From Umezawaea sp042738955 (GTDB lineage Bacteria > Actinomycetota > Actinomycetes > Mycobacteriales > Pseudonocardiaceae): 64,000 nucleotides of DNA. Shown here piece after piece: positions 1 through 9,716 of the stretch. A program made the position numbers and the translations under genes. The stretch is from the NCBI RefSeq assembly GCF_042738955.1, contig NZ_JBHYHC010000021.1:35315-99314 (forward strand), in the 5' to 3' direction. The notes below the pieces were generated by a model that was not told where the DNA came from, searched no databases, and saw only the letters and a program-made list of their open reading frames with translations. Numbering within the stretch: the first letter of the stretch is position 1; every line of letters starts with the position of its first letter.

Positions 1-3000
1 GCGCGGTGCGGGCGCTGTTCGCCCGCCACGCGATGCTGCGCACGCAGGTGCTCGACGACGGCACCCAGCGCGTTCTCCCCGAGACCCCGTGGCCCGGCCT
101 GCGCGTGCACACCACCTTGGATGATCGCAGGCGCGAGCTGTCCCACCGGCGGATGGACGTCGGCGCGGGCGAGGTGTTCGACCTCCAGCTCACGGTGCTG
201 CCCGACGGCCGGACGCGCGTGCACGTCAACCTGGACATGATCGCGGCCGACGCGCTGAGCCTGCGGGTGCTGCTCACCGACCTCGCCCGGCTCTACGCGG
301 GCGAGGACCTGCCGCCCCTGGCCTACAGCTACGCCCGGTACCTGGCGGAACGGGGGACCGGCGGCCACGAGGCAGCCCGTGACCACTGGCGGGACCGGCT
401 CGCGGACCTGCCGGGCGCTCCTCAGCTCCCGGCTCTGGAGAGCGACGGCGAGCCCGTGGTCGTGCGCCGCCACCGGCTGCTGTCGGCCGACGAGGTCGAA
501 AGGCTGGAGCGGTTCGCACAGCGGCGCGGCCTCACCACGGCGATGGCGCTCGCGGCGGTGTTCGCCGAGACGCTGACGGCGTGGAGCGCCGAACCGCGGT
601 TCCTGCTGAACCTGCCGCTGTTCGACCGCGAGCCGCTGCACCCCGACGTGGACTCGCTGGTCGGCGACTTCACCTCGTCCGTGCTGCTGGAGTGGGACGG
701 GGCCGCGCCCGGCTCGTTCGCCGACCGGGCCCGGCTGCTGCAACGGCGGTTCCACGCCGACGTGGCGCACACCGGCTACTCCGGGGTGGAGGTGCTGCGC
801 GACCTGTCCCGCCTGCACGGGGACCAAGTGCTGGCCCCGGTCGTGTACACCAGCGCGCTGGGCTTGGGCGAGCTGTTCGCGCCCGCGGTGACGGAGGCGT
901 TCGGCGAGGCCGCGTGGATCATCTCGCAGGGCCCGCAGGTGTGGCTCGACGCGCAGGTCACCGAGCTGAACGGGGGACTGCTGGTCAACTGGGACGTGCG
1001 CGAGGACGTGGTCGTCCCCGGCGTCCCGGACGCGATGTTCGCCGCCTACAGCCACCTCCTGGACGCGTTGCTGGCCGACGGGAACGCGTGGGACCGGTCG
1101 ATCCCGCTCGTCCCCGAAACCCAGCTCGCCGTACGGGCCGAGGTCAACGACACCGCTGTCACCCGCCCCCGGCGTCGGCTGCACGACGCGTTCTTCGCCC
1201 GCGCGGCCGACACTCCCGACGCTCCTGCCCTGCTGTGGGACGGCGGCGCGCTGACCTACGGCGAACTCGCGGCGAAGGCCCTCCAGGTCGCGGGACACCT
1301 GCGCGCCAAGGGGATCGTGCCCGACGACCTGGTGGCGGTGTCCCTGCCGAAGGGGCCGGACCAGGTCGTCGCGGTGCTCGGCGTCCTCGCCGCGGGCGCG
1401 GCCTACCTGCCGCTCGGCGTGGACCAGCCCGCCGCCCGGCGGGAGCGGATCCTGGACGGCGCGGGCGTGACGTTCGTGCTCGCCGAGCTGCCGCCCGCCG
1501 AACCGCTGTCGGAACCCTTGAGCGGCACCGACTCCGCGCTCGCGTACGTCATCTACACCTCCGGGTCGACCGGCGAGCCCAAGGGCGTGGAGATCACCCA
1601 CGCGGCCGCCGTGAACACCGTCGACGACCTCAACCAGCGGTACGGCATCGGGCCCGACGACCGGACGCTCGCCCTGTCGGCGCTGGAGTTCGACCTGTCC
1701 GTCTACGACGTCTTCGGCCCGCTGTCGGCGGGTGGCGCGGTCGTGTGCCCGTGGGACGGAGGACGCCGGGACGCGAGCGCGTGGGTCGACCTGCTCCGCG
1801 CGCACCGCGCCACCGTGCTCAACTGCGTGCCCGCCCTGCTGGACATGGTGCTGACCGTCGCCGACGGCCCGCTCCCGCTGCGGGTCGTGCTGCTGGGCGG
1901 CGACCGGGTGACCGTCGACCTGCCCGACAGGCTCGCCGCCGTCGCCCCGGACTGCCGGTTCGTCGGCCTGGGCGGCACGACGGAGACCGCGATCCACTCG
2001 ACGGTGTGCGAGGTCGACGTCGTCGACCCGACGTGGACCTGCGTCCCGTACGGCACGCCGCTGGACAACGTGGTGTGCCGCGTGGTCGACGCGCTCGGCC
2101 GCGACCGCCCGGACGAGGTGCCGGGGGAGCTGTGGATCGGCGGCGCGGGCGTGGCGCGGGGCTACCGCGGCGATCCCGTGCGGACGGCGGAGAGGTTCGT
2201 CGAGCACGACGGCGTGCGCTGGTACCGGACCGGCGACCGCGCCCGCTACCGGCCCGACGGTGGCCTGGAGTTCCTCGGCCGCGACGACCACCAGGTCAAG
2301 GTCCGCGGGCACCGGGTGGAACTCGGGGAGGTCGAGGCGGCCCTGACCGCGCACCCGGACGTCCGCTCGGCCGTCGCCGTCGTGACCGGCGGCCGACTCG
2401 CCGCGGCGGTCGTCGGCACCGCGGCACCGTCGCGGGACTTCCTCGCCGACCACCTGCCGCCGGCCATGCTGCCGGACACCGTCGTGGTGCTGGAGGCGTT
2501 GCCGCTCACCGCGAACGGCAAGGTCGACCGGGCGGCGGTGCGGCGCGTCCTGGACGGCCACGCCGTCGACCGCCCCGCCGTGACCCCGCCCGCGGGCGAG
2601 GTCGAACGGCTGGTGGCCGCCGCGTGGACCGACGTCCTCGGGGTCTTCGGCATCGGCCGTGAGCACGACTTCTTCGCACTGGGCGGCGATTCCCTGCTGG
2701 CGACCCGGCTGATCGGCCGACTCCGGGGTGACGGCCTGTCCGGCGTCACGCTCACCTCGCTGTTCGGCCACCCCGTCCTGGCGGACTTCGCCTCCCTGCT
2801 CACCCTGTCCACCGCCGAGCGTCCTGCCGCGCTCGTCGCGGACCTCGCGCACCGGCACGACCCGTTCCCGCCGACCCCGGTCCAGCGCGCGTACTGGCTG
2901 GGCCGCGACGAGGGCTTCACCCTCGGCGGGATCGGCTGCCACTTCTACCGCGAGTACGACGTCGACGACCTCGACCTCACCCGGCTGGAACGGGCGGTGA

Positions 3001-5792
3001 ACCAGCTCGTCCGGCGGCACGAGATGCTGCGGGCCGTCTTCGACGAGCGCGGCGACCAGCGCATCCTGCCCGAGGTGCCGTGGTTCCGGATCCCGTTGCA
3101 CGACAACGGTTTCGACGACCTGCGCGCGAGCACGTCGCACACGGTGTTCGACCCGGCGGTGTGGCCGCTGTTCACCGTCCGCGCGGCCCGTGAGGGCACG
3201 CGAACCAGGCTGGCCGTGGGCATGGACAACCTGGTCCTGGACGCGTTGAGCATCCTGGTCTTCTACGCCGAACTCGCGGCCCTGTACGAGGACCCGGCCG
3301 CCGAGCTGCCGTCGGTCGCCGTGTCCTTCCGCGACTACGTCCTCGCCGTCGACCCGGACGGCCGGGTCGAGTCGCGGGAGTACTGGCGGTCCCGGCTGCC
3401 CACGCTGCCGCCCGCGCCACGGCTGCCGCTGGCCAAGGACCCGGCGGACGTGGCCGTGCCGCGGTTCGACCGCCGCACGGCGATCGTGGACGCCACCCGG
3501 TGGCGGGCGATCGTGGACCGGGCGCGCGAGCACGGCGTGACGCCGTCGGCGGTGCTGCTGACCGCGTTCGCCGAGGTGCTGAGCCGGTGGAGCGCACAAC
3601 CGGACCTGACGCTGACCACGACCCTGTTCGACCGCAAGGAGGTCCACCCCGACATCGACCACGTCCTGGGCGACTTCACCTCCCTCGTCCTGGTCTCCTA
3701 CGAGCCGGACGGCACGTGGCTCGACCGCGCGCGCCAGGTGCAGCGGCAGCTCTGGCAGGCGCTCGACCACCGCGACGTCTCGGCGGTGTGGGTGCTGCGC
3801 GAACTCGCCCGCGCCACCGGCGACCCGCGGACCACCATGCCGGTCGTGTTCACCAGCGCCCTCGGCGTGTCCGCCGACGCGCCCGCGGGCCTGTTCGCCG
3901 ACCATGTGTGGGGCGTGTCGCAGACCCCGCAGGTGTGGCTGGACCACCAGGTCACCGAGGTCGACGGCGGCGTGCACGTGAACTGGGACGCCGTCGAGGA
4001 GCTGTTCCCGGAACGCTTGCTGGACAGCATGTTCGACGCTTACCGGGCGTTGCTCGACTGGCTCGCCACGTCGTCGTGGCCCAGCCCGGTGCCGGACCTG
4101 CTGCCGTCCGGCCAGCGCGCGGTCCGGGCCGCCGTCAACGCCACCGACGCGCCCGCGCCGGACGGTCCGCTGCACGGCGCGTTCTTCCGGCTGGCGGCCG
4201 AGGACCCGGCTCGGGTCGCCCTGCTCGGCGACTCGACCGTGACCTACGGCGACTTGGCCGATCGGGCGCTGCGGGTGGCGGCTTCCCTGGAAGCGCAAGG
4301 GATTCGGCCGGGGGAGACCGTGGCGATCTCGCTGCCCAAGGGGCCGGACCAGATCACCGCCGTCTTGGGCGTGCTGGCCGCCGGGTGCGCCTACGTGCCG
4401 ATCGGCGTCGACCAGCCGAAGGCCCGCCAGGACCGGATCCTCGCCCTGTCCGGGGCCCGGCTCGTCCTCACGGACGTGGAGGTGGACGTCGAACCCCTTC
4501 CCGCCTGCCGACCGCCGTCGGACCTGGCGTACGTGATCTTCACGTCCGGCTCGACCGGGGAGCCCAAGGGCGTGGAGATCACCCACCGGGCCGCGCTCAA
4601 CACCGTCACCGACGTGTCGGAGCGGTTCGGCGTAGGCCCGGACGACCGGCTGCTCGCCGTGTCCGCGCTGGACTTCGACCTCTCCGTCTACGACGTCTTC
4701 GGCCCGCTGTCCGTCGGCGGCAGCGTCGTCACCGTCGCCGAGGACGCCCGGCGGGACGCGGCCCGGTGGCGGGACCTGGTGGTGGAGCACGGGGTCACGG
4801 TCTGGAACACCGTCCCGGCCCTGCTCGACATGCTGCTCGTGGTCGCGAAGTCGTTGCCGCTCAAGGTGGTCCTGGTGTCCGGCGACTGGGTCGGGCTCGA
4901 CCTGCCGGACCGGCTGCGGGCCGCCGCCCCGGCGTGCCGGTTCGTCGCGATGGGCGGGGCCACGGAGGCGTCGATCTGGTCCAACTACACGGAGGTGGAG
5001 TCCGTCGACCCGGACTGGCCCTCCATCCCGTACGGCGTTCCCCTGCGCAACCAGCGGTTCCGGGTCGTCGACCGCGCGGGCCGCGACTGCCCGGACTGGG
5101 TGCCGGGGGAGCTGTGGATCGGCGGCGCGGGCGTGGCGCGGGGGTATCGCGGCGCTCCGGAGCTCACCGCGGCCAAGTTCGTGGACGGCTGGTACCGCAC
5201 CGGGGACGTGGGCCGGTACTGGCCGGACGGCAGGCTGGAGTTCCTCGGCCGCGACGACCACCAGGTGAAGCTGCGCGGCTACCGCGTCGAACTCGGCGAG
5301 GTGGAGGCAGCGCTGCTGTCCGCGCCCGGTGTCACGCACGCCGTCGCGGTCGTCACCGAGGACCGCCGCCTGGTCGCGGCGGTCGTGGGAGCGGACCCGC
5401 TGGCGCACGCGGCGACGGTGCTGCCGGGCCACATGGTGCCGGAGCACGTCGTGGTGCTGGACGAGGTGCCGTTGAGCGCCAACGGGAAGGTCGACCGCGC
5501 GGCGGTGGCGGCGCTGGCCGCACCCGCCCGGCCGCGGGGGGAGGCACCGCGCGGCGAGTGCGAGGTCGAGGTGGCGCGGATCTGGGCGGAGCTGCTCGAC
5601 GTGGACGCCGTGGGGCGCGACCAGAGCTTCTTCGCGCTGGGCGGGGACAGCCTGCGGGCCACCCGGCTGCTGGAGGCGCTGCGGCGGCGGTTCGGCGTGG
5701 CGGTGCCGTTGCGGGCGCTGTTCGCCGCGCCCACGGTCGAGGCCGTCGCCGCGGTGATCTCGGCCGCGGACCTGGAGGAGGGCGTGCTGTAG
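1..5792 (+). CDS. Nonribosomal peptide synthetase, 3' part (Cy-A-PCP-Cy-A-PCP)
   Basis: The frame is open at the window edge, so the N-terminus is missing; 1928 residues are readable from position 6. The order is a truncated heterocyclization (Cy) domain, adenylation domain, carrier, complete Cy domain, adenylation domain, carrier. Both condensation-type domains carry the Cy signature DxxxxD (about residues 77-82 and 1074-1079) instead of HHxxxDG, plus GDFTS and QVWLD motifs; the second also shows TPVQRAYWLGR. Carrier serines in LGGDS lie near residues 896 and 1882. Cy domains condense and cyclize Cys, Ser or Thr to thiazoline or oxazoline rings. My pocket reading of the second A domain is D-L-Y-N-L-S-M-I-W, almost the cysteine code. 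The first reads D-L-Y-N-L-G-L-I-H, which departs from it. There is no thioesterase, reductase, oxidase or epimerase, and the next gene is on the other strand, so release must occur elsewhere. Confidence 0.95.
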   Translation, partial: AVRALFARHAMLRTQVLDDGTQRVLPETPWPGLRVHTTLDDRRRELSHRRMDVGAGEVFDLQLTVLPDGRTRVHVNLDMIAADALSLRVLLTDLARLYAGEDLPPLAYSYARYLAERGTGGHEAARDHWRDRLADLPGAPQLPALESDGEPVVVRRHRLLSADEVERLERFAQRRGLTTAMALAAVFAETLTAWSAEPRFLLNLPLFDREPLHPDVDSLVGDFTSSVLLEWDGAAPGSFADRARLLQRRFHADVAHTGYSGVEVLRDLSRLHGDQVLAPVVYTSALGLGELFAPAVTEAFGEAAWIISQGPQVWLDAQVTELNGGLLVNWDVREDVVVPGVPDAMFAAYSHLLDALLADGNAWDRSIPLVPETQLAVRAEVNDTAVTRPRRRLHDAFFARAADTPDAPALLWDGGALTYGELAAKALQVAGHLRAKGIVPDDLVAVSLPKGPDQVVAVLGVLAAGAAYLPLGVDQPAARRERILDGAGVTFVLAELPPAEPLSEPLSGTDSALAYVIYTSGSTGEPKGVEITHAAAVNTVDDLNQRYGIGPDDRTLALSALEFDLSVYDVFGPLSAGGAVVCPWDGGRRDASAWVDLLRAHRATVLNCVPALLDMVLTVADGPLPLRVVLLGGDRVTVDLPDRLAAVAPDCRFVGLGGTTETAIHSTVCEVDVVDPTWTCVPYGTPLDNVVCRVVDALGRDRPDEVPGELWIGGAGVARGYRGDPVRTAERFVEHDGVRWYRTGDRARYRPDGGLEFLGRDDHQVKVRGHRVELGEVEAALTAHPDVRSAVAVVTGGRLAAAVVGTAAPSRDFLADHLPPAMLPDTVVVLEALPLTANGKVDRAAVRRVLDGHAVDRPAVTPPAGEVERLVAAAWTDVLGVFGIGREHDFFALGGDSLLATRLIGRLRGDGLSGVTLTSLFGHPVLADFASLLTLSTAERPAALVADLAHRHDPFPPTPVQRAYWLGRDEGFTLGGIGCHFYREYDVDDLDLTRLERAVNQLVRRHEMLRAVFDERGDQRILPEVPWFRIPLHDNGFDDLRASTSHTVFDPAVWPLFTVRAAREGTRTRLAVGMDNLVLDALSILVFYAELAALYEDPAAELPSVAVSFRDYVLAVDPDGRVESREYWRSRLPTLPPAPRLPLAKDPADVAVPRFDRRTAIVDATRWRAIVDRAREHGVTPSAVLLTAFAEVLSRWSAQPDLTLTTTLFDRKEVHPDIDHVLGDFTSLVLVSYEPDGTWLDRARQVQRQLWQALDHRDVSAVWVLRELARATGDPRTTMPVVFTSALGVSADAPAGLFADHVWGVSQTPQVWLDHQVTEVDGGVHVNWDAVEELFPERLLDSMFDAYRALLDWLATSSWPSPVPDLLPSGQRAVRAAVNATDAPAPDGPLHGAFFRLAAEDPARVALLGDSTVTYGDLADRALRVAASLEAQGIRPGETVAISLPKGPDQITAVLGVLAAGCAYVPIGVDQPKARQDRILALSGARLVLTDVEVDVEPLPACRPPSDLAYVIFTSGSTGEPKGVEITHRAALNTVTDVSERFGVGPDDRLLAVSALDFDLSVYDVFGPLSVGGSVVTVAEDARRDAARWRDLVVEHGVTVWNTVPALLDMLLVVAKSLPLKVVLVSGDWVGLDLPDRLRAAAPACRFVAMGGATEASIWSNYTEVESVDPDWPSIPYGVPLRNQRFRVVDRAGRDCPDWVPGELWIGGAGVARGYRGAPELTAAKFVDGWYRTGDVGRYWPDGRLEFLGRDDHQVKLRGYRVELGEVEAALLSAPGVTHAVAVVTEDRRLVAAVVGADPLAHAATVLPGHMVPEHVVVLDEVPLSANGKVDRAAVAALAAPARPRGEAPRGECEVEVARIWAELLDVDAVGRDQSFFALGGDSLRATRLLEALRRRFGVAVPLRALFAAPTVEAVAAVISAADLEEGVL

Positions 5793-5810
5793 TCGAGGAC
5801 GGGCGGGCGG

Positions 5811-6365
5811 TCACGTGCCGCCCGCCTGGCGCTCGCGGAAGGCGATCATGTTCATCCGGTTGCCGCACCGCACGCTGCAGAACCGCTTGGCGCCGTTGCG
5901 GGACAGGTCGAGCACGAGCCCGGTGCAGTCGTCCGCCGCGCAGATCCGCAGCCGGTCCATCTCGTTCATCCGGATCACGTCCATCAGCGCGAGCGCCGCC
6001 TCCACCCCTAAGCGCTCGGCGAGCGGCGCGTCCGGGTCCGTCGCGTGCATGTGCCAGTCCAGGTCGTCGTGCCGGGTGAGGTACGGCAGCGCCTTCGCGT
6101 CGCGGAGGATCTTGTTCACCGCCTCGACGGCCTCGTCGCGGTCGAGGGTCCACACCCGCCGCACGAGGGCGCGCGTCCGGTGCACCTCCCGCAGCTCGGC
6201 CTCGTCGTGGTCTATTCGCCCGGTGTAGGGATAGCGGGCCAGCATCGCGCCGAGCAGGTCCACGGTCGCCAACTCGTCGTCACCGTTCCGCGACGCTCCG
6301 GGGTCGGTGTTGCAGAGGGAGACCATGAAGCTGAGGGACTCCTCCGTGTCAGGGGCAAAATGCAA
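5811..6365 (-). CDS. CGNR zinc-finger regulator (ABATE domain)
   Basis: This 184-residue protein has an N-terminal all-alpha region of the ABATE type and a C-terminal CGNR zinc finger. The four metal cysteines are in CAADDC near residue 143 and CSVRCGNR near 167. Members are putative DNA-binding regulators, often found beside a drug/metabolite exporter, as here, where an EamA gene starts 83 bp away on the other strand. The start is a TTG at 6365, preceded by an AAGGAG ribosome site. The gene converges with the NRPS and may end that cluster or lie outside it. The ligand is unknown. Confidence 0.85.
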   Translation of the reverse strand: MHFAPDTEESLSFMVSLCNTDPGASRNGDDELATVDLLGAMLARYPYTGRIDHDEAELREVHRTRALVRRVWTLDRDEAVEAVNKILRDAKALPYLTRHDDLDWHMHATDPDAPLAERLGVEAALALMDVIRMNEMDRLRICAADDCTGLVLDLSRNGAKRFCSVRCGNRMNMIAFRERQAGGT

Positions 6366-6415
6366 TTTGACTCCTTACTCGGGTGGGACTTAGCGTCAGG
6401 GGCGTCAAGCAGGTT

Positions 6416-6431
6416 AGGTCATGACAGACCT
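6416..6431. promoter_or_regulatory. Inverted repeat in the CGNR/EamA divergent promoter
   Basis: AGGTC and GACCT flank the 6-bp ATGACA, 18 bp upstream of the EamA start. Its place between a regulator and a transporter makes it a plausible operator, but the arms are only 5 bp. Confidence 0.3.
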
Positions 6432-6448
6432 GGTCATTGGGAGGCAGC

Positions 6449-7459
6449 ATGAGGTTCTCGCCGACGTCCACGGGTCTGGTGGCCGCGACGATCTCCTTCC
6501 TCGCGTTCGGCACGTCCGGCGCGCTGCTGAAGCCGCTGCTGGAAGCGGGCTGGTCCCCGGTCGCGGCCGTCACGGTCCGCGCGCTCATCGCCGGCACCGT
6601 GCTCCTCCCGTTCGTCCTCGTGTCGCTGCGCGGCCGGTGGAACGCCCTGTGGCGGGCCCGCTGGCGGGTCGTCGGCATGGGCGTCGTCGGCGTGGCCATC
6701 ACCCAGGTCCTCTACTTCGCCGCCATCCAGCGCATCCCGGTCGCGACCGCGCTGCTCATCGAGTTCCTCGCCCCGCTGCTGCTGGTCGGGTTCGCCTGGG
6801 CGAGCACCCGCCGGACGCCGGGACCGGCCGTGCTGGTCGGCTCGGTGCTCGCGGCCGTCGGCCTGGTGCTGGTGATCGGCCCCGGCGCGATCCAGACCGT
6901 CGACCCGGTCGGCCTGCTGGTCGCCTTCGGCGCGGCGATCGGCTGCGCCGTGTACTTCGTCATCGCCGCCCGGCCCAGCGACGGCCTCCCGCCGGTCGCG
7001 CTCGCCGGGGCCGGGCTGCTGCTGGCCGTCCCCGTCCTCGCGCTGGTCGGGGTGACCGGGCTGCTGCCGTTCACGACCTCGTTCGGCGACCTGCCGCTGT
7101 TCGGCACGGCCACGCCGTGGTGGGTCCCGCTGGTCATCGTCGCGGTCATCGGCACGGCGCTGGCCTACGCGGCGGGCATCACCGCGTCCGGGCTCCTCGG
7201 CTCGCGGGTGGCGTCGTTCGTCGGCCTGCTGGAGGTCGTCTCGGCCTCGCTGTTCGCCTGGCTGCTGCTGGGCGAGGAGCTGACGCCCCTCCAGTTCTTC
7301 GGCGGGGCGCTGATCCTGGGCGGCATCGCCGCGGTCCGCGTCGAGCGGACGGAGCCCGCTCACGGTTCGCCGTCCGTCCTGGCCGAGCCCAGCGCGATGG
7401 TCAGCTCCAGCACGGTCGTCGGGTCCTCCAGCCCCGACCCGTACAGCTCGCGCAGCTGA
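6449..7459 (+). CDS. EamA/DMT-family transporter
   Basis: This is a polytopic inner-membrane protein of about 336 residues with roughly ten hydrophobic segments in two EamA repeats, the usual architecture of drug/metabolite transporters that export amino acids or small metabolites. The ATG at 6449 follows GGGAGG at 6439-6444 and is preferred over an upstream in-frame TTG at 6437. The last 100 nt, a Ser/Pro-rich non-membrane tail, overlap the 3' end of the convergent pucR-type gene. The divergent CGNR protein is its likely regulator. The substrate cannot be read from sequence; export of the NRPS product is possible but unsupported. Confidence 0.88.
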   Translation: MRFSPTSTGLVAATISFLAFGTSGALLKPLLEAGWSPVAAVTVRALIAGTVLLPFVLVSLRGRWNALWRARWRVVGMGVVGVAITQVLYFAAIQRIPVATALLIEFLAPLLLVGFAWASTRRTPGPAVLVGSVLAAVGLVLVIGPGAIQTVDPVGLLVAFGAAIGCAVYFVIAARPSDGLPPVALAGAGLLLAVPVLALVGVTGLLPFTTSFGDLPLFGTATPWWVPLVIVAVIGTALAYAAGITASGLLGSRVASFVGLLEVVSASLFAWLLLGEELTPLQFFGGALILGGIAAVRVERTEPAHGSPSVLAEPSAMVSSSTVVGSSSPDPYSSRS

Positions 7460-8553
7460 CTCATGCGGTAGCGGACCGTCTGCGGGTGCACGAACAGGTC
7501 GGCGGCGATCTCGTCGCGCCTGCCGTGGTGCAGCAGCCACGAGCGCAGCGTCTCCACCAGCTTGACCCGCGGGCCGGACCGCAGACCGTCCAGCGGGGCC
7601 AGCACCTGGGCGCGCAGGTCGTCCAGCGCCTCCGGGTCGGACCGCAGGACCAGGTCGGCGAGCCGCTGCTCGGTGTCCAGCGGGGCGGTCCCGGTCGGCT
7701 GGAGGCCGAGCCGCACCGCCCGCTGGGCCCGCAGGTACGACGACCGCACCCGCGTCCACGGCCGCGCCGGACCGAGCACCGCGCCCACGCCGACGAGCGC
7801 GCCGGTCAGCGCGGGTCGGGACCGACCCTCGACGTCGGGGACCAGGAGCACCGTCAACCCCGTCTCCGGGACCTCGTCGTCGGCCTGGAGGGTGCGCGGG
7901 TCCAGCCGCACCAGCACGCCGCGCGCCCGTGCCTCCGGGACGATCACGGCGGTCAGCGATCGCGGCGGCTCCCACCCCGCCCGTTCCGCCGCCGACACCA
8001 GGGCGTCGGGGGAACTGCCGGTGAGCAGGCCGCGTGCCAGCCGGTCCAGGAACTGCTGGCGGACCCGGCCGGTGGTGGCCAGCTCGTCGGCGTGCCCGGC
8101 CACGCTCAACGCGGAGAGCTGGTCGATGTAGGCGAACAGCCGCTCGGCGAACCGGGCCATCTCGCCGGACGGCAGGCGTTCGGCCGCCGCGATGGCGCTC
8201 AGCTCCCGCCACGCCACCCGCGCGCCGATGCGGTAGGCCGCCAGCAGCGCGTCCATCGACCGGCCGCTGCGGGCCTCGCCGCGGCCGAGCGCGTACGCCC
8301 CGTCCAGCGCCGGGCCCAGGGGAGTGCCCGCGTCCGCGCCCGCCGTGCCCGCCGTCAGCTCCAGGAACCCGCCCAGCGCCAGCTGCACGGCCCGCTCGAT
8401 CGTCCGGCCCGTCCCGCCCGTGAACACCTCCGCGTACGCGGGCACGTCGTCGACGACGGCCGCGACCGTGTGCTCGGCGACCGAGGCCAGCTCGGACCGC
8501 ATCGCCGCCGCCACCGACGCGGGGAGCTGGAACTCATTGTTCGCAGGGGACAA
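7360..8553 (-). CDS. PucR-family transcriptional regulator
   Basis: A 397-residue protein ends in the PucR C-terminal helix-turn-helix (about residues 325-385, including HHGRRDEIAADLFVHPQTVR). A central GGDEF-like CdaR region and an N-terminal sensor helix bundle precede it. It is divergent from a ferredoxin-reductase/desaturase pair and probably controls it; PucR genes beside such redox/desaturase pairs are common in actinomycetes. The start is a TTG at 8553 with no clear ribosome site, so translation could begin leaderless or at the internal ATG (MRSELA). Its 3' end overlaps the EamA gene by 100 bp. Confidence 0.88.
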   Translation of the reverse strand: MSPANNEFQLPASVAAAMRSELASVAEHTVAAVVDDVPAYAEVFTGGTGRTIERAVQLALGGFLELTAGTAGADAGTPLGPALDGAYALGRGEARSGRSMDALLAAYRIGARVAWRELSAIAAAERLPSGEMARFAERLFAYIDQLSALSVAGHADELATTGRVRQQFLDRLARGLLTGSSPDALVSAAERAGWEPPRSLTAVIVPEARARGVLVRLDPRTLQADDEVPETGLTVLLVPDVEGRSRPALTGALVGVGAVLGPARPWTRVRSSYLRAQRAVRLGLQPTGTAPLDTEQRLADLVLRSDPEALDDLRAQVLAPLDGLRSGPRVKLVETLRSWLLHHGRRDEIAADLFVHPQTVRYRMSQLRELYGSGLEDPTTVLELTIALGSARTDGEP

Positions 8554-8618
8554 AGAACGGGGCTCGATTCACGTCGAAGACACAGGAATTTACCTCACGA
8601 TGTTGACACGCTGGAGTC

Positions 8619-9695
8619 ATGTCGACAACACGGACTCCGGCCACGGCCTCGCTGCGCCACCGCGCGCGCCGGTTCGCCGAGCTCGTCACCACGCCGCTCG
8701 TGCCCAGTGACTTCTGGGAGCTGCTCGACCCGCTGCACGGCGGCAGCGGCCTGCGCGGCCGGATCGTCGGGCAGCGCCAGGAGACCCGTGACGCCGTGTC
8801 GCTCGCCATCCGCCCCGGTCGCGGCTGGGCGGGCCACACCGCGGGCCAGTACGTGCGGCTCGGCGTCGAGGTCGACGGCGTCCGCCAGTGGCGCTCGTAC
8901 TCGCTGACCTCGCCGCCGCGCCCCGACGGCGTCATCACCGTCACGGTCACGGCCGTGCCGGACGGCATCGTGTCGACGCAGCTCGTCCGCCGGACCAAGG
9001 TCGGCACGGTCGTGCACCTCGACCAGGCCGCGGGCGACTTCACGCTGCCGCGCGACCGGCCCGCGAAAGCCCTGTTCGTCACGGCGGGCAGCGGCATCAC
9101 CCCGGTGATGGGCATGCTCCGCGACGGCGTCGGGCGGCTCGACGACGTCGTGCTCGTGCACTCCGCGCCGCGGCCCGAGGACGTCGTCTTCGGCGCCCAG
9201 CTCCGGGCGCTCGCCGCTCGTGGCGGGCTGCGGCTGGTCGAGGTGCACACCGCCGTCGACGGTCGGCTAACCCCGGCACGGCTGGCCGAGCTGGTCCCGG
9301 ACTTCGCGACGCGGCAGACGTGGGCGTGCGGTCCGAACGGGCTGCTCGACGCGTTGCAGGAGACCTACGACGCCGCGGGCCTGGAGCTGCGCACCGAGCG
9401 GTTCCGGCCGGTCGTGCTCGCCGTGGGCGACGGCGGCGCGGTCACGTTCGCCGACACCGGCGTCACCGCCGAGGCCGACGCGGCCACCTCGCTGCTCGAC
9501 ACCGGCGAGGCCAACGGCGTGCTCATGCCGTCCGGGTGCCGGATGGGCATCTGCTTCGGCTGCGTCATCCCGCTGCGCGAGGGCTCCGTGCGCGACCTGC
9601 GCAACGGCCACGTCACCACCGCCGTCGACGGCGACGCCATCCCCGTCCAGACCTGCGTGTCCGCCGCGGCGGGCCCCTGCCGTCTCGGCATCTGA
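8619..9695 (+). CDS. Ferredoxin/flavin reductase with C-terminal 2Fe-2S domain
   Basis: This 358-residue protein has an FAD-binding barrel (RSYSLTSPP near residue 90), an NAD(P)-binding domain (TAGSGITPVMGM near 152) and a C-terminal plant-type 2Fe-2S domain with C-x4-C-x2-C (CRMGICFGC near 307) and a final cysteine in QTCVS. Such one-chain reductases pass electrons from NAD(P)H to a di-iron oxygenase or desaturase. The fatty-acid desaturase begins 21 bp downstream, so that is the likely partner, as in the mycobacterial DesA3/Rv3230c pair. The ATG at 8619 has only a weak GGAG just upstream. Confidence 0.92.
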   Translation: MSTTRTPATASLRHRARRFAELVTTPLVPSDFWELLDPLHGGSGLRGRIVGQRQETRDAVSLAIRPGRGWAGHTAGQYVRLGVEVDGVRQWRSYSLTSPPRPDGVITVTVTAVPDGIVSTQLVRRTKVGTVVHLDQAAGDFTLPRDRPAKALFVTAGSGITPVMGMLRDGVGRLDDVVLVHSAPRPEDVVFGAQLRALAARGGLRLVEVHTAVDGRLTPARLAELVPDFATRQTWACGPNGLLDALQETYDAAGLELRTERFRPVVLAVGDGGAVTFADTGVTAEADAATSLLDTGEANGVLMPSGCRMGICFGCVIPLREGSVRDLRNGHVTTAVDGDAIPVQTCVSAAAGPCRLGI

Positions 9696-9716
9696 CCCCC
9701 TTCACCTGAGGACGCC

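Noticed and set aside
3500..6079. Long open frame overlapping the NRPS in another frame
   Set aside because: Arg/Pro/Gly-rich translation, no motifs; shadow of the NRPS reading frame.
8554..8618. TGTTGACA / TGTCGACA pair as operator in the PucR-reductase gap
   Set aside because: The two sites are near-palindromic but not clear inverted partners, and the second lies inside the reductase start; too weak to list.
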